In this document: piece by piece, positions 35,271 to 43,299 of the stretch | How the letters are laid out: each line of letters begins with the position of its first letter | Numbering within the stretch: the stretch's first letter is position 1 | NCBI RefSeq assembly: GCF_900167185.1 | Contig: NZ_FUWM01000004.1 | Location: 124,001-188,000, forward strand | Length of the DNA: 64,000 nt | Origin: Selenihalanaerobacter shriftii | GTDB lineage: Bacteria > Bacillota > Halanaerobiia > Halobacteroidales > Acetohalobiaceae | Direction: 5' to 3' | Position numbers and translations under genes: made by a program | Notes under the pieces: model-generated | What the model was told of the DNA's origin: nothing | Databases searched by the model: none | The model's input: only the letters and a program-made list of their open reading frames with translations

Positions 35271-36098
35271 CTAAAAAGTTGCAACAATAGATCCTTTATA
35301 TTTCTCTTGAATGAACTTCTTAACTGGTTTAGAAGTTAAGGCATCAGCCAATTTATTTAGTGCTTCATTATCTTTATCTTCCATTTTAACTGCTAATACA
35401 TTAGCATATGGTGACTCACTACCCTCCATAATAATTGCATCTTTAGTAGGTACTAAATCAGCTTCTAAAGCGTAGTTAGTATTGATTACAGCTGCTGTTA
35501 CATCAGGTAATACTCGTGGCAATTGAGCAGCTGCTATTTCTTCAAACTTTAAGTTCTTAGGATTTTCCACAATATCCACTGGAGTTGCCTTTAAACCAGC
35601 ATCCTTATCTAACTTTATTAAGCCATGTTCAGCTAATAAGAGTAACGAACGACCTTCATTAGTAACATCATTAGGTAAAGCAATAGTTGCTCCATCTTCA
35701 ATCTCATCTAAAGAACTAATCTTTTTTGAATAAAGTCCCATTGGTTCAATATGAACCTTAGCTATATAAGTAAGATCTAAATCTCTTTCTTCTTTAAAAT
35801 CATTTAGATAAGGTACATGTTGAAAGAAATTAGCATCTATACTACCGTCAGCTAAAGCAATATTAGGTGTTACATAATCAGTAAATTCTTTTATTTCTAA
35901 TTCAATACCTTCCTTAGCTAATATTGGTTTAATTTTTTCTAATATTTCAGTATGAGGTACTGGAGTTGCTCCCACAGTTAATGTTGTCTTCTCTGCTCCT
36001 ACTTCTTTTTGCGCACCTTGATTACCACCACAACCTGCTGCCAAACCAACTACAACTAATAATACAATTGAAATTAAAAATTTCTTATTCCTAAACAT
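35271..36098 (-). CDS. metQ: Methionine ABC transporter substrate-binding lipoprotein
   Basis: A 275-residue lipoprotein of the NlpA/MetQ family. The lipobox LAAGCGG places the lipidated Cys at 23. The mature part has the family start TLTVGATPVPHTEILE and the FTDYVTPNIALADGSIDANFFQH region that lines the binding cleft. It delivers methionine (or methionine sulfoxide) to MetN/MetI. It is the last gene of the S-box-controlled metN-metI-metQ operon. Confidence 0.93.
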   Translation of the reverse strand: MFRNKKFLISIVLLVVVGLAAGCGGNQGAQKEVGAEKTTLTVGATPVPHTEILEKIKPILAKEGIELEIKEFTDYVTPNIALADGSIDANFFQHVPYLNDFKEERDLDLTYIAKVHIEPMGLYSKKISSLDEIEDGATIALPNDVTNEGRSLLLLAEHGLIKLDKDAGLKATPVDIVENPKNLKFEEIAAAQLPRVLPDVTAAVINTNYALEADLVPTKDAIIMEGSESPYANVLAVKMEDKDNEALNKLADALTSKPVKKFIQEKYKGSIVATF

Positions 36099-36172
36099 TA
36101 ATACTCACTCCTCATTACTTAATTATTTTAATTTATATATTTGAAATTAGATATTTTAAATTAATCAGTTTG

Positions 36173-36844
36173 TTAAGCTGACTTATCTAACCTTCCTGCT
36201 AATAAGTTTCCAGTTGATTGAATTAACTGGACTAAAACAACTAAGATAACTACTGTCTGTAACATAATATCTCCTTGAAAACGCTGGTAACCATATCTAA
36301 CGGCTATATCTCCTAATCCACCACCACCAATTGCTCCTACAATTGCTGAGTAACCGATTAAACTAATAACCGCCAAAGTTAAGCCTAAAATTAATGAAGG
36401 TAAAGCTTCTGGGATTAAAACCTTACTAATAATCTCCCAAGGAGTAGCTCCCATAGATTCTGCAGCCTCTATTACTCCTGAATCGACTTCTTTTAAAGCA
36501 TTTTCCACAATTCGCCCTATAAACGGTATAGCTGCTACTGCTAAAGGTACAATAGCGGCGGTAGTTCCGATAGAAGTTCCTACTACGAGTCTAGTAAAAG
36601 GAATAATAGCTACCATTAAAATAATAAATGGAATCGAACGGGCAATATTTATAATTGAACCTAAAACAAAATTAATTTTCTTATTCTCTAAAATATTATC
36701 TGGTTCTGTAACAACTACACTAACCCCTAGAGGCATTCCAAAAATACTGGCAATAGTCATAGAAACTATAACCATATATAATGTTTCCTGCAACCCTCCC
36801 CACAACAAATCTAAATTACTAGCTAATTGCTCTAACAGACTCAT
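36173..36844 (-). CDS. metI: Methionine ABC transporter permease
   Basis: A 223-residue permease with five to six transmembrane helices and the EAA loop (EAAESMGATPWEIISKVLIPEA) that contacts the ATPase. The ATG at 36844 is chosen because GGAGGTGG lies 9 bases upstream; earlier starts would extend into metN. The gene overlaps the end of metN by 26 bp, which suggests translational coupling. Confidence 0.93.
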   Translation of the reverse strand: MSLLEQLASNLDLLWGGLQETLYMVIVSMTIASIFGMPLGVSVVVTEPDNILENKKINFVLGSIINIARSIPFIILMVAIIPFTRLVVGTSIGTTAAIVPLAVAAIPFIGRIVENALKEVDSGVIEAAESMGATPWEIISKVLIPEALPSLILGLTLAVISLIGYSAIVGAIGGGGLGDIAVRYGYQRFQGDIMLQTVVILVVLVQLIQSTGNLLAGRLDKSA

Positions 36845-37868
36845 CACTTCTAACCACCTCCACTTGTAAACCTTCTTCATGTAAATAATTAACCGCTTGC
36901 TTTATTTGAAAATTATTTCCTGTTAATTCGATTAAGAGAATGCCAAAAGAAGTCTCTTGAATTTTATCAATATTTCCATATAGAATATTAGCATCTATGT
37001 CAAATTCTTTAATAATTGTAGAAAAAGTAGGCTCTTTTACTACCTCACCAACAAAAGAAACTTTGATTAGCTTACCTGATTTTGATTCTAACACACTACT
37101 TCTTTGATAAAACTCTTCAGGAATATCAGCATTAATTACACTCTGCACAAATCGTTTTGTAGTTTCATGCTTAGGATCAGTGAAGACTTGAATAGTCTCC
37201 CCCTCTTCAATAATATAACCTTTTTCTAAAACTGCAACCCTATCACAAATCTGCTTTATAACTTCCATTTCATGAGTGATTAATACAATAGTAATTCCTA
37301 ACTTTTCATTAATATCTTTTAATAAATCTAAAATAGAATCTGTAGTCTCAGGATCTAATGATGAAGTTGCCTCATCACATAATAATAATTTAGGTTCGTT
37401 GGCTAAAGCCCTAGCTACTCCCACTCTCTGTTGTTGACCTCCACTTAACTGTGCAGGATAATTATTAGCTTTATCAGCTAACCCTACTAAATCTAATAAT
37501 TCATTAACTTTATTTTTAATATCTGACTTACTAACACCTGCTAATTCTAATGGAAAAGCCACATTATCTGCAACTGTCCTACTCTGCAAAAGATTAAAAC
37601 CTTGAAATATCATACCAATCTTTTTCCTAGCTTGTCGCAATTCTTTAGTATTTAATTTTGTTAAATCTTGACCATTTACAATCACTTGACCTTCTGTAGG
37701 TTCTTCTAATAAATTCAAGCATCTAATGAAACTGCTTTTCCCAGCTCCACTAGGACCGATAATTCCAAAAATATCTCCTGACTTAATTTCAAAATTAACA
37801 TTCTTTAATGCAACTACTTGCCCTTCTTCACTACTATATACTTTACTCAAACCTTTAATCTTAATCAT
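36819..37868 (-). CDS. metN: Methionine ABC transporter ATP-binding protein
   Basis: A 349-residue ABC ATPase with Walker A (GPSGAGKS), signature (LSGGQQQRVGVARAL) and Walker B (LLLCDEATSSLD), followed by a C-terminal ACT-like NIL domain (about 265-345) that senses methionine and shuts transport. The ATG at 37868 is chosen: the AAAGGTGAT ribosome-binding site lies just before it, and MIKIKGLSKVY is the usual beginning. Upstream in-frame codons fall inside the riboswitch terminator. Transcription is controlled by the SAM riboswitch. Confidence 0.95.
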   Translation of the reverse strand: MIKIKGLSKVYSSEEGQVVALKNVNFEIKSGDIFGIIGPSGAGKSSFIRCLNLLEEPTEGQVIVNGQDLTKLNTKELRQARKKIGMIFQGFNLLQSRTVADNVAFPLELAGVSKSDIKNKVNELLDLVGLADKANNYPAQLSGGQQQRVGVARALANEPKLLLCDEATSSLDPETTDSILDLLKDINEKLGITIVLITHEMEVIKQICDRVAVLEKGYIIEEGETIQVFTDPKHETTKRFVQSVINADIPEEFYQRSSVLESKSGKLIKVSFVGEVVKEPTFSTIIKEFDIDANILYGNIDKIQETSFGILLIELTGNNFQIKQAVNYLHEEGLQVEVVRSDESVRAIS

Positions 37869-37924
37869 CATTATCACCTTTCTCATTTCACTACTATTTA
37901 AAATAATATTCTCTGAATTAAAAA

Positions 37925-37949
37925 AACCTCTTCTCAAAGAGAAGAGGTT
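37925..37949 (-). terminator. S-box terminator hairpin
   Basis: A stem of AACCTCTTCTC with GAGAAGAGGTT followed by a T run on the minus strand (37920-37926). Its left arm overlaps sequence complementary to the end of the aptamer region, as in S-box attenuators. Confidence 0.88.
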
Positions 37950-37959
37950 GATTATTCTA

Positions 37960-38080
37960 ACCACTCTTCTCATCTTCCAGCATTTTTGCTGCAGGATTTG
38001 GCACCGCTATAGTATTGCGAACTTATACTACCGGTTGCCGGGCTTCATCGGGCCAGTCCCTCCACCTCTCTTGATAAGAG
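37960..38080 (-). promoter_or_regulatory. SAM-I (S-box) riboswitch upstream of metNIQ
   Basis: The minus strand reads CTCTTATCAAGAGAGGTGGA, then GGGACTGGCCCGATGAAGCC, CGGCAACC, a variable arm, and GGTGCCAAATCCTGCAG, ending in AGATGAGAAG. These are the conserved S-box blocks in the right order. High SAM should favour the terminator at 37925-37949 and reduce methionine uptake. Confidence 0.95.
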
Positions 38081-38100
38081 TCTATTATTAAGTTACTAAC

Positions 38101-38129
38101 ATAATATCATGGCCTAAAAGTTTTGTCAA
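38101..38129 (-). promoter_or_regulatory. Promoter of the S-box metNIQ operon
   Basis: TTGACA (38124-38129), 17 bases, TATTAT (38101-38106) on the minus strand, about 20 bp before the aptamer. Confidence 0.8.
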
Positions 38130-38166
38130 GAATCATTTGCAAAATTTGATTATAAATTATTCTTCT

Positions 38167-39081
38167 TTAAAAAAGATCAGTGCTTAAATATCTTTCACCT
38201 GTATCTGGAGCAATAACTACTACCTTCTGCTTACTATCCAATTCATCTGCTACTTTTAAAGCTGCAGCCACAGCTGCTCCAGAAGAAATACCGGCTAAAA
38301 CCCCTTCCTTTTGGGCTAAACTTCGAGCTGTCTTCTTTGCTTCCTCATCAGTTATCTTCATAGCATCATCTATAAGATTAGTATTTAACACATCTGGAAT
38401 AAATCCAGCACCAATCCCTTGAATTCCATGAGGACCAGGGTCTTCACCAGCAATAACTGCAGATGTCTTAGGTTCTACTGCATAAACTTTAATATCTTCT
38501 AATTCTTCTTTTAATACTTCTCCTACTCCTGTTATTGTTCCTCCAGTACCTACTCCAGCTACAAATGCATCAATATCTCTATCCATAGCTTCCAAAATTT
38601 CTTGAGCAGTATTATTACGATGAATTTCAGGATTAGCAGAATTATTAAATTGTTGTGGCATAAAGTATTCATCATGTTCTGCTACTAATTCTTCTGCTTT
38701 TCGAATAGCTCCAGGCATTCCTTCAGACCCAGGAGTTAACACCAATTTAGCTCCATAAGCACTAAGTAAGTTTCTGCGTTCTTGACTCATTGACTCAGGC
38801 ATAGTTAAAATAACATTATATCCTTTTGCATTTCCAGCCAAAGCAAGCCCTATACCTGTATTACCGCTAGTCGGTTCCACAATAGTCCCGCCAGAATTTA
38901 ATTTGCCAGATGCTTCTGCAGATTCAATCATACTTAAACCTATTCTATCTTTAATACTTCCTCCTGGGTTAAAAGATTCTAATTTTACATAAATATCAGC
39001 ACTATTTTCCGGTACAATTCTATTCAACTTTACTATCGGAGTATCACCTATTAATTCTGTTATATCTTCTACTTTTTTCAT
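38167..39081 (-). CDS. cysK: Cysteine synthase (O-acetylserine sulfhydrylase)
   Basis: A 304-residue PLP enzyme that makes cysteine from O-acetylserine and sulfide. The PLP-binding Lys lies in PGGSIKDRIG, with the phosphate-binding GTGGTITGVG loop and the substrate loop TSGNTG. Length is standard for CysK. It has its own promoter and lies upstream of, but outside, the S-box transcript. With cysNC and cysD in the same region it forms a sulfur-assimilation neighbourhood. GGAGGG precedes the ATG. Confidence 0.95.
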   Translation of the reverse strand: MKKVEDITELIGDTPIVKLNRIVPENSADIYVKLESFNPGGSIKDRIGLSMIESAEASGKLNSGGTIVEPTSGNTGIGLALAGNAKGYNVILTMPESMSQERRNLLSAYGAKLVLTPGSEGMPGAIRKAEELVAEHDEYFMPQQFNNSANPEIHRNNTAQEILEAMDRDIDAFVAGVGTGGTITGVGEVLKEELEDIKVYAVEPKTSAVIAGEDPGPHGIQGIGAGFIPDVLNTNLIDDAMKITDEEAKKTARSLAQKEGVLAGISSGAAVAAALKVADELDSKQKVVVIAPDTGERYLSTDLF

Positions 39082-39138
39082 GATTATACCCTCCTAATTT
39101 TAATTCCAACTAAGCCACTAGGTTTATGTGTATTCATG

Positions 39139-39167
39139 ATTTTACCAGAACTTAGATTACTTGTCAA
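39139..39167 (-). promoter_or_regulatory. Promoter of cysK
   Basis: TTGACA (39162-39167), 17 bases, TAAAAT (39139-39144) on the minus strand. Confidence 0.75.
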
Positions 39168-39173
39168 GAAACT

Positions 39174-40406
39174 TTATAAAGAGTCTAAAGGAAGTTGAAA
39201 TCGTTTAGTTGGAATAACTTCAAAAATGACTCTATAATCTGAACCTAACCTCTTCTTAACCCTCTTCTCTATTAATCTAAAAAAGTACTCATCTGTCCCT
39301 TTAGGGGTATAAATAAATAACTCTACTGTCTTACCCTGAACTCCTATTTCTAACAAATTCGTTTCTAATTCATCACCAAAGCTTTCTCTATATACTTTGC
39401 GTACAATATCTTCAGGTTGTTCCTTAATCATACGTTGATAAGTCATCCAAGATAGCGGCAAGCTTAAAATAATAGTTACCACTATAATTATTATTAAGCT
39501 CTTTTTAATTAATTTTTGGGCTTTAAATTCATACCATATCTGTGGTTTCAACCCTTTAAAATAAAAAATCCCCATGATAGCAAGAATTAAAGCTAAATAA
39601 TTACCAACTAAAAGTAAAGTAGCACCTCCTACCATGGTCAAATTCCCTAGCGAAATCCCAATTCCCATAGTACACATTACTGGAATTAAAGCTGCTGCAA
39701 TTACCACCCCAACAATCTGAGCCCTAACTCCTGAAATTAAGGAGTAAGCACCTGCACTACCTGCTGCTAAAGCAACCAAGAGATCAGCTACTGTTGGAAA
39801 CATTCTGCCTTTTAATGCCGAGTTAATAGCTACATTAGGTACTATACTTCCCATTATAAGTCCGACCACTACTGCTATTAAGAGTACCGTTGATTCCGAT
39901 ATTATTCCTTTAACTATTAATTTAAAATTACCTAATACAATCCCCATAGAAATAGCCACAATCGGTCCAAAGACTGGCGCAATAATCATCGAACCTACAA
40001 TGACAGGGATATTATTTAAAATCAAACCTAATGAAGCTATTATTGCTGCCATTATTGCTAAAAAAATAAAATGATCATTTACTGTTGAATTGTTTTGAGC
40101 ATATGTCACTAAAGATTCTCGATTAGCCTTAAAAGAAGACTCTTTTTCTTTTGCTTTATTTCTAGGAATTACTGTATCTGGTGTGAAGATAATCATACTT
40201 CTATCCTCATTTTCATCAAAGTTAAATTTTTCAGTAAGATTATCTAAGACTGTATCAGCATTCCCATATAACAAACTTATGATTAGTAAATCACCAGTTT
40301 CCGACGAAATTAATTTGTAATCTTCAATATCTATACCTAAATTATTTAATAGTTTGACTGCTTCTTTTCCTTCTTCTGACTGGAAGGTGGCCTGAACTAT
40401 TTGCAT
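39174..40406 (-). CDS. DUF389 family membrane protein
   Basis: A 410-residue protein with a soluble N-terminal domain (about 1-105), a block of seven or so transmembrane helices (about 115-330) and a soluble C-terminal domain. The segment FLAIMAAIIASLGLILN, then PVIVGSMIIAPVFGPIVA, is the conserved DUF389 core (TIGR00341-type). The function of the family is unsettled. The gene is alone between cysK and yerC; a GGGAGG ribosome-binding site precedes the ATG. Confidence 0.88.
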   Translation of the reverse strand: MQIVQATFQSEEGKEAVKLLNNLGIDIEDYKLISSETGDLLIISLLYGNADTVLDNLTEKFNFDENEDRSMIIFTPDTVIPRNKAKEKESSFKANRESLVTYAQNNSTVNDHFIFLAIMAAIIASLGLILNNIPVIVGSMIIAPVFGPIVAISMGIVLGNFKLIVKGIISESTVLLIAVVVGLIMGSIVPNVAINSALKGRMFPTVADLLVALAAGSAGAYSLISGVRAQIVGVVIAAALIPVMCTMGIGISLGNLTMVGGATLLLVGNYLALILAIMGIFYFKGLKPQIWYEFKAQKLIKKSLIIIIVVTIILSLPLSWMTYQRMIKEQPEDIVRKVYRESFGDELETNLLEIGVQGKTVELFIYTPKGTDEYFFRLIEKRVKKRLGSDYRVIFEVIPTKRFQLPLDSL

Positions 40407-40477
40407 AAAAAAACCTCCCTATATCAAGCTACTAAATCATTCTTTAGTATGGTTAATTAGGGAGAAATTTATCAATC

Positions 40478-40771
40478 CTACTCAGTTTTATCTAGCCTAT
40501 CTAAAATCAATTTATAACCTCCTGGGCCATAATTCAAACATCTCTTTACTCTACTTATAGTAGCCGTACTAGCTCCTGTCATGTCAGCAATTTTATCATA
40601 AGTAGCACCTTGATTTAACATTTTAGCTACTTCTAATCTCTGTCCTAATGCTTTAATCTCATTAACTGTAAATATATCTTCGAAGAATTTATAAGCCTCT
40701 TCTATTGTGTCTAAAGCTAAAATGGCTGTAAATAGCTGATCAGTAAATTCATCCTTTAAATGTGAATTCAC
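40478..40771 (-). CDS. YerC/YecD-family TrpR-like regulator
   Basis: A 97-residue helix-turn-helix protein of the TrpR superfamily. The family signature FTVNEIKALGQRLEVAKML, then ISRVKRCLNYGPGGY, is clear. It begins with GTG at 40771 preceded by GGGGGG. A near-consensus promoter lies upstream, with a dyad abutting the -35 box, which may be its own operator. Targets are unknown. Confidence 0.9.
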   Translation of the reverse strand: MNSHLKDEFTDQLFTAILALDTIEEAYKFFEDIFTVNEIKALGQRLEVAKMLNQGATYDKIADMTGASTATISRVKRCLNYGPGGYKLILDRLDKTE

Positions 40772-40805
40772 ATAAATCCCCCCTAAAATATAATTCTTTA
40801 TCTAC

Positions 40806-40835
40806 ATTATAACGGATTTTATAAAAGAATGTCAA
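40806..40835 (-). promoter_or_regulatory. Promoter of yerC
   Basis: TTGACA (40830-40835), 18 bases, TATAAT (40806-40811) on the minus strand, a perfect pair of hexamers. Confidence 0.8.
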
Positions 40836-40836
40836 C

Positions 40837-40854
40837 ACTTTAAAGCATTAAAGT
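40837..40854. promoter_or_regulatory. Dyad ACTTTAA-AGCA-TTAAAGT next to the yerC -35 box
   Basis: A perfect 7-bp inverted repeat with a 4-base spacer directly upstream of the yerC -35 hexamer; a candidate operator. Confidence 0.4.
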
Positions 40855-40867
40855 ATATAGAAGTAAA

Positions 40868-41356
40868 TTATCGCGCACAATCTTCTACCTCATCTCGAAT
40901 TAAATCAATAGCATGGGGTAAAGCTGATAAGACAACCTCTAAACATTCATTAACAGCTTTGGGACTACCTGGAAGATTAATAATTAAAGTTTTATCAGCT
41001 ATTCCAGCTATAGCCCTAGATAACATCGCTCTGTTTGTAACTTTTAAACTTTCCATCCGCATTGCCTCAGCTATACCAGGTACCTCTTTATCAATTAACT
41101 CCAATGTAGCATCTGGAGTTACATCCCTAGGTCCAAGTCCTGTGCCACCAGTAGTCAAGAGTAGTTCAACACCTTCTTGAGTCATCATTTCTAACATCTT
41201 GCATTTTAATAACTCTTTTTCATCAGGTACAATTTGATAACTAACTACTTTACCATCTATCTCTGCTACCATATCTTGAATCACCTGACCACTTTTATCT
41301 TCTCTTTCTCCTTTAGAACCTTTATCACTAGCAGTAATTACTCCTACCTTAATCAT
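40868..41356 (-). CDS. mogA: Molybdopterin adenylyltransferase-like MogA/MoaB protein
   Basis: A 162-residue protein of the MoCF-binding family. TGGTGLGPRDVTPDAT (about 73-88) is the molybdopterin-binding loop, and LPGSPKAVNECL the C-terminal substrate motif. It adenylates molybdopterin before metal insertion by MoeA. It ends the Mo-cofactor operon and overlaps the MOSC gene by 8 bp. Confidence 0.9.
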   Translation of the reverse strand: MIKVGVITASDKGSKGEREDKSGQVIQDMVAEIDGKVVSYQIVPDEKELLKCKMLEMMTQEGVELLLTTGGTGLGPRDVTPDATLELIDKEVPGIAEAMRMESLKVTNRAMLSRAIAGIADKTLIINLPGSPKAVNECLEVVLSALPHAIDLIRDEVEDCAR

Positions 41357-41789
41357 TTTGTATCACCTCAATTGAGTCACCAGGCTCTATTTTACCACCT
41401 TTAATTACCTTCGCAAAAATTCCTTCTTTAGGCATTACACAGTCCCCAGCCTGATGATAAATAGCACAACGATCATGACACTCCTTACCGTGTTGAGTAA
41501 TCTCTAAAACTACTCTATCACCTATTCTTATCTGACTACCCAGTTTCAGTGCCAATAAATCTATTCCTTTAGTGGTAATATTCTCTGCAAAATCTCCAGC
41601 ACTAACATCTAACCCTTTTTCAAGCATCTTGTCTATACTTTCTTGAGCTAAAAGACTAACTTGGCGATGCCAATCTCCAGCATGAGCATCTCCTACTATT
41701 CCGTGTTCCTCTTTTAAAATAGCTGAATCTACATTATTTTTCTGTTCACCTTTATTTTCACTAATAGAAATCGCAAAAACTTTTGCCAT
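41349..41789 (-). CDS. MOSC-domain protein
   Basis: A 146-residue MOSC protein. It contains the conserved GDAHAGDWHRQVSLLAQES and the Cys-bearing HGKECHDRCAIY, which fit the Cys and GxxH pattern of the MOSC (MoCo sulfurase C-terminal) domain. In Clostridia such small MOSC genes sit in moa operons and may place sulfur on Mo or W cofactor. The ATG at 41789 is preferred over the GTG at 41798, which lies in the ribosome-binding region. Confidence 0.88.
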   Translation of the reverse strand: MAKVFAISISENKGEQKNNVDSAILKEEHGIVGDAHAGDWHRQVSLLAQESIDKMLEKGLDVSAGDFAENITTKGIDLLALKLGSQIRIGDRVVLEITQHGKECHDRCAIYHQAGDCVMPKEGIFAKVIKGGKIEPGDSIEVIQND

Positions 41790-41801
41790 CATCCTCACTC
41801 C

Positions 41802-42299
41802 TTATTTTTCAATCTCTCTTACAAAGTCACCACTTTGTCCACCAGATTTTTTAAGTAATCGAATCTCTTGGATTTCCATAGCTTTATCTACTGACTTACA
41901 CATATCATAAATAGTTAAAGCTGCTGTAGAAACTGCCGTTAAAGCCTCCATTTCTACTCCTGTTTGAGAGTTAATTTTAACCTCAGCTATGATTCGAATA
42001 TAATTATTGTCTTCATTAACCTCAAAATCCAAATCAACTCCAGTTATATTTAAAGGATGACACATAGGAATAATCTCACTGGTTTTTTTAGCATTCATAA
42101 TCCCAGCAATCTGAGCTACTCCTAACACATCACCCTTTTTAATCTTTGCTTGTTGAATTCTATTAATAGTTGTCGAAGATGTATAGACTTTCCCTTCAGC
42201 AACAGCTTTTCTCTCTGTTGATACCTTATTACTTACATCTACCATTCTGGCTCTACCAGATTCATTAAAATGAGTAAACTCTGCTTTTTCTTTACCCAT
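41802..42299 (-). CDS. moaC: Cyclic pyranopterin monophosphate synthase
   Basis: A 165-residue MoaC, which acts with MoaA to form cyclic pyranopterin from GTP. Conserved pieces are the N-terminal MVDVSNK, the [16 protein letters not shown] segment with catalytic His, and [12 protein letters not shown] followed by YDMCKSVDK. The gene starts 3 bp after moaA ends and is 12 bp before the MOSC gene. Confidence 0.96.
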   Translation of the reverse strand: MGKEKAEFTHFNESGRARMVDVSNKVSTERKAVAEGKVYTSSTTINRIQQAKIKKGDVLGVAQIAGIMNAKKTSEIIPMCHPLNITGVDLDFEVNEDNNYIRIIAEVKINSQTGVEMEALTAVSTAALTIYDMCKSVDKAMEIQEIRLLKKSGGQSGDFVREIEK

Positions 42300-42302
42300 A
42301 TA

Positions 42303-43289
42303 TTATCCTCCTATCTGTGACATCTGTCTTTGATTAAGATCAAAATCATCATCTGCATTAATTCCTAATCCTTTTTCAGGTTTAGCAAATATAGCATCTC
42401 TAATTATATCTTTTAATTCCTTTTGTGTTACCCCATTTCGCAATTCTTTTTTAATATTAAGCTCATTATCAGAATGTAAACAAGGTTTTAAAAAACCATC
42501 TGCTGTTAATCTAATTCTATTACATTCACTACAATAATGATCTGAAATCGGACTAATAAATCCAATCTTCCCTTTAGCATTAGGGAATTGATAATACTTA
42601 GCTGGACCATTCCCCTTGATTTCACTAGTCGAAATTAAATTATCTAACTTAATTAATCTTTCTTTAATATCAGAAATAGAGATATATTTTTCTTCTGCCC
42701 AATTATAACTTTCCCCTAAGGGCATTAATTCTATAAATCTAACTATTAATTGATTATCTAACGTTAATTTAGCAAAATCCTCTATTTCATTATCATTAAT
42801 TCCTTTAATTGGTACTACATTTAATTTTAATGGAGTTAGACCTACCCTCTGTGCTTCCTCAATACCCAAAAGCACTTGGGATAGTTCTGAACTAGAACGA
42901 CTTATCTCATTAAATTTCTCATCCTTTAAAGTGTCTAAACTAATATTAACTCTATCTAATCCAGCCTTTACTAAATCTTCAGCATACTTAGCCAATAGAA
43001 CCCCATTAGTAGTTAAAGACAAATCCTCTATGCCTAATCCCTTAATTTCTCTAATGAAATTTACCAATCCTTTTCTTACTAATGGTTCTCCTCCTGTTAG
43101 TCTAACTTTCTTCACTCCCAATTCATTAGCTGACTTAATTATTTTATATAATTCCTCATACCGTAAAATTTCTTTATGGTTCTTTAAGTCTATTCCGCCT
43201 TCAGGCATACAATAGAAACAACGTAAATTACAACGATCGGTAACTGATACTCGTAGATAATTTATCTTTCTTTTATATTTATCTTGCAT
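42303..43289 (-). CDS. moaA: GTP 3',8-cyclase MoaA
   Basis: A 328-residue radical SAM enzyme starting molybdopterin synthesis from GTP. The SAM cluster motif CNLRCFYC has cysteines at 20, 24 and 27. The second cluster ligands are near the C-terminus (HYCSECNRIRL and FLKPCLHS). The C-terminal Gly-Gly (SQIGG) that is needed for activity is present. Located between the long moeA and moaC. Confidence 0.96.
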   Translation of the reverse strand: MQDKYKRKINYLRVSVTDRCNLRCFYCMPEGGIDLKNHKEILRYEELYKIIKSANELGVKKVRLTGGEPLVRKGLVNFIREIKGLGIEDLSLTTNGVLLAKYAEDLVKAGLDRVNISLDTLKDEKFNEISRSSSELSQVLLGIEEAQRVGLTPLKLNVVPIKGINDNEIEDFAKLTLDNQLIVRFIELMPLGESYNWAEEKYISISDIKERLIKLDNLISTSEIKGNGPAKYYQFPNAKGKIGFISPISDHYCSECNRIRLTADGFLKPCLHSDNELNIKKELRNGVTQKELKDIIRDAIFAKPEKGLGINADDDFDLNQRQMSQIGG

Positions 43290-43299
43290 TAGTCAGCAC

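Noticed and set aside
37869-37973. Extended MetN start
   Set aside because: The extra codons lie in the S-box terminator; AAAGGTGAT supports the start at 37868.
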